Positions 6,426 to 10,783 of a stretch of 10,783 nt of DNA are shown here, piece by piece (position 1 is the first letter of the stretch; the number at the start of each line of letters is the position of its first letter). Under the pieces are notes generated by a model. That model was not told the DNA's origin. It saw nothing but the letters and a program-made list of their open reading frames with translations, and made no database searches. The stretch spans positions 1-10,783 of the forward strand of contig JAJISG010000281.1 in the NCBI GenBank assembly GCA_022848835.1, written 5' to 3'. The position numbers and the translations under genes are program-made. The stretch comes from Thermoplasmatota archaeon (GTDB lineage Archaea; Thermoplasmatota; Thermoplasmata; RBG-16-68-12; JAJISG01).

Positions 6426-8160
6426 GCAGCACCTCCCTCACCTTTCTGACCACTTCCATCGGGTAGATAGGCTCTCCATCGTACTTACGGAGTCGGTGCT
6501 TCACCTGGAAACCTGTCTCTACCCTGAGCAGGCGGTCGAACTGACCTGTGTAGTTGACCTCCGCGATGAGGGTCTCGGAAGCCCCCTCCAGTAACTTTCG
6601 AGCCTCCTTTGCCCGTAAGGGCCAAAGGTCGCAGAACTCTAGGGAGTTTGCAGTTATCTCCTCCTCCTTCAAGATGTCGAGGGCATCCCTGACGGCGGCC
6701 TGGGTGGACCCCCAGGATACGATGGTGATCTCTGCCTTCTCAGGGCCGTAAAGCTCTGGAGGACGCATCTCTTTGACAGCCGTCTCGAGCTTGCTCATCC
6801 TCTTCTCCATCATCTGAGCCCTGACGTTCACATACTCGGGGATTCCCGCCAGGATGTCACTGATCAGTTCCCCACTCTCACCGTGTTCATCACTTCCCGC
6901 GATGAACATGAGCCCTGGCTGACCGGGGATGGCCCTCGGGGAGATGCCTGTGTCCGTCATCTTGTACCTACTGTACTCCTCCCCACCGTTGGCCATGAAG
7001 CCCCTTATGATCGGCACCTCGAAGTCGGGCGGCTGAACCGTCCTCCACATCTCTCCCAGGTAGAGATCCGAAAGGATGAACACCGGACATTGGTACACAT
7101 CTGCCAAGTTGAAGGCCCTCCAGCCCACCTCGAAGCACTCCTCTGGGTTCCGAGGGGCAAGGATGATGCGGGGGAAGTCCCCCTGGGACGCTCCGAAGAT
7201 CATGTTGAGGTCTCCCTGCTCGGTCTTGGTGGGCAGGCCCGTGGAGGGACCAGCCCGCTGAACCTCTACGATGACCGCGGGGGTCTCCGTCATGCCTGCA
7301 AGGCCGGTCGCCTCTACCATCAGGGAATAGCCCCCACCAGAGGTCGCCGTCATGGCCCGCACTCCGGCGAAGCTAGCCCCTATCACCATGTTCATGGCTG
7401 CAAGTTCGTCCTCCGTCTGCTTGACCACCACACCGTACTTCGACGAATGGGCGGCCATCCAGTGCATGATCGACGAAGCAGGGGTCATGGGATACTGAGC
7501 TAGCAGCTTCACCCCCGCGGCGAAGGCGCCTAGCCCGATGGAATCGTTGCCCGACATGATTGGCTTCGACTCTCTAGTGGGCTTCAACCCGAAGTCGAAT
7601 GTCTCGTGCTTCTCCTGGGCATGCTCGTATCCCCGCTCCGACGCGGTCTTGTTGAGATCGATGACCTTCTCACCCTTCCTCCCAAACATCTTCTCCAATG
7701 CGCTCCACAATACCTTCAGGTCTAGCCGCAGGATGTACATCAAGGCGCCGAGGGCAACCGTGTTCTGCATGATCGGCTTGCCACTCACGTCCATGGATAT
7801 CTCCTGGGAAGGCACTGGAAGGGGGCTCACCCCGGGAGGGAGAGCCTCCTCCTTCAGATCGTGCCGGGATGGGTCGAATATGACGCCGCCTGGCGGTGCT
7901 ATCTGCGGGACGTGGATGTCCAGAGTGCTCTGGTCCAGAGCTATCAGGAGATTGAAATCGTCCCCTTGAGAGTATCGCTTCTCGTTGGACGCCCTTATCC
8001 GGAACCAGATATGGCCGCCACGGATGACCGATTGATAGCTCTGATAAGTGGTGACGTTCAGTCCGTTTCGAGCACAGGTGGTGGCATAGATCTGCCCTGT
8101 GGAGGCCACACCATCGCCTGCGGCTCCTCCAATCACGACTACTACATCTCCTGTGGGCAT
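6415..8160 (-). CDS. korA: 2-oxoacid:ferredoxin oxidoreductase, fused gamma-alpha subunit
   Basis: A 581-residue subunit (587 if begun at GTG 8178) in which the gamma domain is fused ahead of the alpha (pyrimidine-binding) domain, as in the two-subunit archaeal enzymes. Using 587-residue numbering, the gamma domain covers about 11-190 (VVVVIGGAAGDGVASTGQ; YQSYQSVIRGG). The alpha domain starts near 206 (IMSGNDSIGLGAFAAG) with the signature YPMTPASS at 229-236, a variant of YPITPSS. RAGPSTGLPTKTEQGDLN is the conserved substrate/CoA-side loop. The C-terminal domain carries VSWGST and EVNYTGQF. No ferredoxin-like delta subunit is encoded nearby, which fits the simple alpha/beta type. ATG 8160 is chosen because GGAGGT at 8165-8170 lies four bases upstream; a start at GTG 8178 would place that site inside the gene. 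Confidence 0.94.
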   Translation of the reverse strand: MPTGDVVVVIGGAAGDGVASTGQIYATTCARNGLNVTTYQSYQSVIRGGHIWFRIRASNEKRYSQGDDFNLLIALDQSTLDIHVPQIAPPGGVIFDPSRHDLKEEALPPGVSPLPVPSQEISMDVSGKPIMQNTVALGALMYILRLDLKVLWSALEKMFGRKGEKVIDLNKTASERGYEHAQEKHETFDFGLKPTRESKPIMSGNDSIGLGAFAAGVKLLAQYPMTPASSIMHWMAAHSSKYGVVVKQTEDELAAMNMVIGASFAGVRAMTATSGGGYSLMVEATGLAGMTETPAVIVEVQRAGPSTGLPTKTEQGDLNMIFGASQGDFPRIILAPRNPEECFEVGWRAFNLADVYQCPVFILSDLYLGEMWRTVQPPDFEVPIIRGFMANGGEEYSRYKMTDTGISPRAIPGQPGLMFIAGSDEHGESGELISDILAGIPEYVNVRAQMMEKRMSKLETAVKEMRPPELYGPEKAEITIVSWGSTQAAVRDALDILKEEEITANSLEFCDLWPLRAKEARKLLEGASETLIAEVNYTGQFDRLLRVETGFQVKHRLRKYDGEPIYPMEVVRKVREVLHGS

Positions 8161-8164
8161 ATGG

Positions 8165-8170
8165 ACCTCC
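8165..8170 (-). promoter_or_regulatory. Shine-Dalgarno sequence that sets the alpha-subunit start
   Basis: On the minus strand GGAGGT lies four bases before ATG 8160. Spacing is the same as for beta (GGAGGTG at 6430-6436 before 6425) and thyX. It favours ATG 8160 over GTG 8178 and ATG 8172. Confidence 0.6.
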
Positions 8171-8220
8171 ATCGGCACTGGCTGGGGCCTAGATTCGCAC
8201 GCTTTTGATTGACCTTCCCA

Positions 8221-8232
8221 CTTTTATAGTTT
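8221..8232 (-). promoter_or_regulatory. TATA box of the oxidoreductase operon, possibly bidirectional
   Basis: The minus strand reads AAACTATAAAAG, centred near 8226. Transcription would begin near 8200 and give a leader of about 40 bases before ATG 8160. On the plus strand the same bases contain TTTTATAG, identical to the TATA element of tRNA-Arg at 8637-8644. One element may therefore drive both this operon and the small gene to the right. Confidence 0.6.
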
Positions 8233-8266
8233 GGCGGCAATTTCGCGCCTGGATAAACCCAGGGAT

Positions 8267-8614
8267 GTGCAGCTCTGGATGCAGCGCATGAGCCTGATAG
8301 AGGGAGGAGGGCATCCAGGTCAGGGTGTCGAGAGCCTCTTGATTACGGACGATACGGTCATACTCGAGGGACCCGGTCTGGAGATTCGTTTCCCTCTAGC
8401 CTGGGCGAAGAAACTTCTCCCATGGGCCGACGGCCCGGGTCGGAACATATTGTGCAACGCCGATCTCGGGCGTTTCAACCTAGTAGGGATGACCAAGGTC
8501 AGTGACAGTCTCACACTGTCCTACGTCGGCCCTGAGGGAGATCTCAAGGCGGAGACAGTATCCCGCGGTTTACTGCTCGGCCTCGCCAAGCTATTAGACG
8601 GTGAGAGAGAATAG
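8267..8614 (+). CDS. Small protein of unknown function
   Basis: I do not recognise this family. The frame is open from TTG 8231 to the stop at 8612-8614. If the shared TATA element at 8222-8229 is the promoter, transcription starts near 8252, so the TTG would lie in the promoter. GTG 8267 (115 residues) or ATG 8279 (111 residues) are the plausible starts, neither with a well-placed Shine-Dalgarno. The product is soluble-looking, without membrane segments, cysteine clusters or nucleotide-binding loops. It has alternating short hydrophobic strands (ESLLITDDTVILEG, LEIRF, LTLSYVG) and a C-terminal amphipathic helix (ETVSRGLLLGLAKLLDGERE), suggesting a small beta-rich domain. It lies between the oxidoreductase promoter and tRNA-Arg. 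Coding status rests on the open frame, the promoter and plausible composition. Confidence 0.6.
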   Translation: MQLWMQRMSLIEGGGHPGQGVESLLITDDTVILEGPGLEIRFPLAWAKKLLPWADGPGRNILCNADLGRFNLVGMTKVSDSLTLSYVGPEGDLKAETVSRGLLLGLAKLLDGERE

Positions 8615-8636
8615 GGCGATTACTGTGTCATCAAGG

Positions 8637-8644
8637 TTTTATAG
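8637..8644 (+). promoter_or_regulatory. TATA box of tRNA-Arg
   Basis: TTTTATAG is centred about 26 bases before the first tRNA base (8667). Transcription would thus begin at or very near the mature 5' end. Confidence 0.65.
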
Positions 8645-8666
8645 CGAATTTCGGCTAAGGCGCATT

Positions 8667-8741
8667 GGACTCGTAGCCTAGCCAGGATAGGGCACCGGCC
8701 TTCTAAGCCGGCGATCCCGGGTTCAAATCCCGGCGAGTCCG
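8667..8741 (+). tRNA. tRNA-Arg, anticodon UCU
   Basis: A complete 75-base cloverleaf. The acceptor GGACTCG (8667-8673) pairs with CGAGTCC (8734-8740), followed by discriminator G. The anticodon stem CCGGC (8695-8699) pairs with GCCGG (8707-8711) around loop CTTCTAA, giving anticodon TCT for AGA/AGG arginine codons. The T stem CCGGG/CCCGG encloses TTCAAAT. No intron, and CCA is not encoded. It has its own TATA box. Confidence 0.97.
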
Positions 8742-8800
8742 TTCACATCAGGCTGGGAAACGCCTCTCTGGGAAATCGCCCATCAATCTTGCCTCCCACA

Positions 8801-8810
8801 TTAATATATA
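8801..8810 (+). promoter_or_regulatory. TATA box of the eL41 / tRNA-Trp unit
   Basis: TTAATATATA is the strongest TATA element in the window. Its centre near 8805 places the transcription start at about 8831, some seven bases before GTG 8838. No second promoter-like element is seen between here and tRNA-Trp at 8953. Confidence 0.7.
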
Positions 8811-8837
8811 GACACTACCTTAGGGACGACAGGTGAT

Positions 8838-8948
8838 GTGATAAAGCGGAGCTCCCGGGCATGGAAGAAACGCGGCAAGATGCGATGGAAGTGGCGCAAG
8901 AAGCGGATGCGTCGCCGAAAGAGACAGCAGAGGATGCGGCAGCGATAG
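8838..8948 (+). CDS. rpl41e: Ribosomal protein eL41 (L41e)
   Basis: A 36-residue, extremely basic protein of the large ribosomal subunit. The core MRWKWRKKRMRRRKRQQRMR is plainly the eL41 helix, which bridges the two subunits. The ATG at 8880 would give only the 22-residue core. Archaeal eL41 proteins of the Thermococcus type carry an extension of the form KR..R.WKKKG before MRWKW, and the upstream codons here read IKRSSRAWKKRGK, so the gene should start at GTG 8838. AGGTGAT, part of the anti-Shine-Dalgarno complement, directly abuts this GTG, and the mRNA leader would be only about seven bases, so initiation may be essentially leaderless. Stop is at 8946-8948, four bases before tRNA-Trp. Such short genes are often missed by gene callers. 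Confidence 0.88.
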   Translation: MIKRSSRAWKKRGKMRWKWRKKRMRRRKRQQRMRQR

Positions 8949-8990
8949 CGATGGGGGCATGGGGTAGCCCGGGATCCTGGCGGGCTCCAG

Positions 8991-9082
8991 TTAATGGGAA
9001 TGAGTTGAACGGGTTTGCTGAGTCGTGATGAATAACTGGAGCGACGACCCGTTGAGCAGGCCCTCTGGCCTGCGTAGGTGAA
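8991..9082 (+). other. tRNA-Trp intron
   Basis: A 92-nt archaeal tRNA intron, to be cut by the splicing endonuclease after G37 and before A38. The 5' two-thirds fold as a box C/D guide RNA closed by an 8-bp stem (8991-8998 with 9048-9055, two G-U pairs). The remainder is a 7-bp hairpin, GCAGGCC-CTCT-GGCCTGC (9056-9073), followed by nine bases that lead to the 3' splice site. The hairpin has no part in the guide fold. It may separate the guide module from the splice site or help the circular excised intron fold. Confidence 0.88.
8999..9047 (+). ncRNA. Intronic dual-guide box C/D RNA for tRNA-Trp C34 and position 39
   Basis: Box C is ATGAGTT (9000-9006), D' is CTGA (9018-9021), C' is a perfect GTGATGA (9025-9031) and D is ACGA (9044-9047). 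The guide spacers are 11 and 12 nt, the usual archaeal size. The D guide (9033-9042) pairs over 10 bp with 8984-8993, and the fifth base before box D (9039) faces C34. The D' guide (9010-9016) pairs with 9081-9087, and the fifth base before D' (9013) faces position 39. After splicing it can pair with positions 35-42 over 8 bp with one G-U. Boxes C and D deviate from consensus but remain paired in a kink-turn. Known archaeal tRNA-Trp introns guide 2'-O-methylation at 34 and 39, through L7Ae, Nop5 and fibrillarin, so the role follows from established knowledge; its use here is inferred. Confidence 0.85.
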
Positions 9083-9253
9083 ACCCGCTGACGGGGGTTC
9101 AAATCCCTCTGCCCCCACTCATGTTTATCTCCATGTTGAATACAGTGCCAAATCGCCTGAACTTTCAGACCTTTTCATTGTGGCGGTTGACACAGGACTT
9201 CCCTGATATCTACTAGCTGAATTCGGTGGCGAATCTATCTGAGACCCACTCCC

Positions 9254-10489
9254 TTACCTCTTCTCTCGCAGGGGACTCGGGTTGCCTGGTTCGTCATGAG
9301 TGTCGAAGAATTCCAATTCAGCAGATCTGGTTACCCTTCTGGAGGCGATGATGACTACCAAAGTGAGCATCTGGACAGCTAACGCCACTGCGAAGGGCGC
9401 GGACCCACCAAGGTGCTTCAGAAGCAGTCCAGAAATCGGAGCCGCCACAGCTACACCAGCTATGTTTGCCGTCTGGTGAAGTCCGATAGACGCCCCTCTG
9501 GCCTTCGGCAAAGCGGCAATGGCAGTGGATGCCACGAAAACAGAGGCAATGGAGAAGCCCAGGATCACGGAGCTAGAATGAGCATACAGCGGCCTCAGAG
9601 AAATCGTGAGGAGAAGCTGGGAGACAGCCGTCGTCGCTATTCCCATGGCTAGTATTCTGACGGGCCCGATCCTATGAATGACCCGCCCAACTATGTAGAA
9701 GACAGGGAGGGAAGTCATCGTCGCGATGGCGATATAGATGCCGACCGTGCTTGCTGCCTCTTCAGGACTCGCGCCGTTCAGCATAATGGCCAGGGAGAGC
9801 GACCCTACGATGGCTCCGAAGGCGAAGTAGAGGGAGAATATCGAGACATAGGCTATGGAGAGCCATCTGATGGATGATGCTATGACCCTCAGGGATACCC
9901 TGGGCATGATTCTTTCGGGTGCAGTTTCCGGAAGGGCAAAGGCAATGACCATCCCTACAATCGATATCCCGACGACGAACAGGAATAGGGACCTGAAGCC
10001 CAGTGACTGCACCAATACGGCAGAGACGGAGGATCCTATGGCGAGGGCGCTTCCTACCACCGCCCAGTACACGCCTATGCCTCTCCCCAGACTCCTCCGA
10101 GTCGTGTCGATGATTATCGCTATGCTGGCCGGAAACACCAGAGAGCCACTTATGGAATGGGTTACCCTGAAGATTAGGAGATGTAGGGGAATTGTTGCCT
10201 CGGAGTAGCCATAGATCCAGAGGGCAGTGAGCCCGAGACCGACAATTAGAGCCCTCTTCCTGCCAATGACGTCTATGGTTAGCCCCATGACAAGGCTTGC
10301 CGGTATCGCAACGATGGAATACAGGCCAGCTATGAAGCTGGCTAGGACTACGTCTGCCCCCAGGACCTTCGCGTAGGCAGCAATGGTGGGATTAAGTATG
10401 GCCGTATCCAATATGCCAATGGCTCCCAGGAGCCCTACCAGGACCACAAAGTAACTTCGATCTGTCCTAAGGATCCGTGGTCTCACCAT
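9254..10489 (-). CDS. Major facilitator superfamily transporter
   Basis: A 411-residue, very hydrophobic protein with about twelve predicted transmembrane helices in two halves split by a cytoplasmic loop near 185-205. TM1 holds GILDTAILNPTI (25-36), like drug:proton antiporters. The loop between TM2 and TM3 carries the MFS signature GLTIDVIGRKR (69-79), with the degenerate second-half copy GRVIHRIGPVR (268-278). The C-terminal tail (from about 384) is polar. The substrate cannot be inferred; efflux is likelier than uptake from the TM1 motif and motif A, but this is weak. A TATA box lies at about 10531-10541, giving a leader of about 22 bases. ATG 10489 is directly followed by GTG, and GGGAG nine bases upstream may be the ribosome-binding site. 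It appears monocistronic, facing the eL41/tRNA-Trp unit. Confidence 0.92.
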   Translation of the reverse strand: MVRPRILRTDRSYFVVLVGLLGAIGILDTAILNPTIAAYAKVLGADVVLASFIAGLYSIVAIPASLVMGLTIDVIGRKRALIVGLGLTALWIYGYSEATIPLHLLIFRVTHSISGSLVFPASIAIIIDTTRRSLGRGIGVYWAVVGSALAIGSSVSAVLVQSLGFRSLFLFVVGISIVGMVIAFALPETAPERIMPRVSLRVIASSIRWLSIAYVSIFSLYFAFGAIVGSLSLAIMLNGASPEEAASTVGIYIAIATMTSLPVFYIVGRVIHRIGPVRILAMGIATTAVSQLLLTISLRPLYAHSSSVILGFSIASVFVASTAIAALPKARGASIGLHQTANIAGVAVAAPISGLLLKHLGGSAPFAVALAVQMLTLVVIIASRRVTRSAELEFFDTHDEPGNPSPLREKR

Positions 10490-10530
10490 TCCTCGATCTC
10501 CCGGGGATTTTCACCGACTCTCGTCAGCAT

Positions 10531-10541
10531 CTATACTATAA
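10531..10541 (-). promoter_or_regulatory. TATA box of the MFS transporter gene
   Basis: The minus strand reads TTATAGTATAG, centred near 10537. A start site near 10511 would give a leader of about 22 bases before ATG 10489. Confidence 0.5.
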
Positions 10542-10544
10542 GAA

Positions 10545-10783
10545 CATGGAGTCCTGGCACAGTCGCGTACGTCACACCCGAGGGCTGGAATGACCGTTCA
10601 GAATCGCGACTATCGGCATGACCAGAAGATAACTGCCGATGTCCCTTCCCGTTCTTGGCGGGGACCGGCCTTATCGGAAGTACAGATCAGCCCTCACCCC
10701 CCGAGAGGAGGGAACCTCAGCAGATTCTCCTGAACATCGGAACTCCTGGATTGGCTCTTCAACACCTCTGGTTAGCGCAACAC
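10545..10783. other. Non-coding right flank
   Basis: No credible open frame, tRNA or repeat is seen on either strand. One 7-bp inverted repeat (ATCGGCA at 10612-10618 and TGCCGAT at 10634-10640, 15-base loop) could form a hairpin, but nothing ties it to a transcript. It probably holds upstream sequence of the MFS gene and of whatever lies to the right. Confidence 0.4.

Larger units (their letters stand above)
8953..9117 (+). tRNA. tRNA-Trp, anticodon CCA, with a 92-nt intron
   Basis: The acceptor GGGGGCA (8953-8959) pairs fully with TGCCCCC (9110-9116), then discriminator A; CCA is not encoded. The D arm is 8962-8978. The anticodon stem GCGGG (8980-8984) pairs with CCCGC (9084-9088), and the T stem GGGGG/CCCTC encloses TTCAAAT. 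The loop after splicing is CTCCAGA with anticodon CCA at 8987-8989. The intron lies between positions 37 and 38, the canonical site. A bulge-helix-bulge can be drawn: bulge AG^T (8989-8991), four-base helix CTCC against GGTG (one U-U mismatch), bulge AA^A (9081-9083). D-stem pairing is slightly weak (G-U at 10-25 and a U-U at 13-22). No separate promoter is visible, so it is probably read from the eL41 promoter. Confidence 0.95.

Noticed and set aside
6883..7503. Long plus-strand open frame (206 codons) opposite the alpha-subunit gene
   Set aside because: It is the shadow of a well-supported gene in GC-rich DNA. Its translation is rich in H, R, G and P without any recognisable domain, and it has no promoter or ribosome-binding site.
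9088..9091. CTGA overlapping the end of the tRNA anticodon stem, considered as box D of the intron guide
   Set aside because: It lies in the exon and variable loop of the tRNA. It leaves no correctly spaced guide, whereas ACGA at 9044-9047 gives exact N+5 targeting and kink-turn pairing.
8801..9118. Minus-strand open frame of 105 codons whose N-terminus reads MGAEGFEPPSAGF
   Set aside because: It runs antisense through tRNA-Trp and eL41. The GFEPPS-like start is a familiar artefact of translating the antisense of a tRNA T arm and acceptor stem.
8953..9250. tRNA-Trp 3' end as an integration (att) site, with the MFS gene as cargo
   Set aside because: No duplicate of the tRNA 3' end is visible downstream, no integrase is present, and base composition does not change noticeably.
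10612..10640. 7-bp inverted repeat with a 15-base loop
   Set aside because: No promoter, T-tract or conserved context supports an RNA or a terminator; one such repeat is expected by chance in a region this size.

Overview
The window is archaeal chromosomal DNA. Evidence: promoters with AT-rich TATA-like elements placed as archaeal promoters require, one clearly leaderless gene, ribosomal protein eL41, an intron-containing tRNA-Trp whose intron is a box C/D guide RNA, tRNAs without encoded CCA, and archaeal-type genes (2-oxoacid:ferredoxin oxidoreductase, an AbrB-PhoU fusion, a Dpo4-like polymerase, an F420-hydrogenase beta-subunit homologue). The lineage cannot be fixed from sequence alone. 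A tRNA-Trp intron acting as a C/D guide is best known from Euryarchaeota in the old sense. The genes suggest an anaerobe or facultative anaerobe using ferredoxin and perhaps F420. I see no transposon, phage, CRISPR or plasmid genes, so this looks like ordinary core chromosome.

Layout: 1-306 is non-coding and ends in the promoter of an FrhB-family iron-sulfur flavoprotein (307-1416, +). It converges, with one base between stop codons, on a leaderless AbrB-PhoU regulator (1418-2488, -). ThyX thymidylate synthase follows (2654-3379, +). It converges across about 210 bases on a four-gene minus-strand run, in transcription order: 2-oxoacid:ferredoxin oxidoreductase alpha (gamma-alpha fused, 6415-8160), beta (5559-6425), a DUF72 protein (4726-5508) and a Y-family DNA polymerase (3594-4673). 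Alpha and beta overlap and are surely cotranscribed; the last two follow after gaps of about 50 bases.

From 8200 on, a compact TATA region separates the oxidoreductase operon from a divergent small unknown protein (8267-8614, +). Then come tRNA-Arg(UCU), eL41 and tRNA-Trp(CCA), all on +. eL41 ends four bases before tRNA-Trp and the only visible promoter is upstream of eL41, so the two probably share one transcript. An MFS transporter (9254-10489, -) and about 290 bases of non-coding DNA finish the window.

The most interesting part is the 92-nt tRNA-Trp intron. It folds as a complete dual-guide box C/D RNA. By the N+5 rule its two guides point exactly at C34 and position 39 of the tRNA that carries it. 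Its terminal box C and box D both deviate from consensus, but in matching positions, so that the kink-turn pairs are kept.
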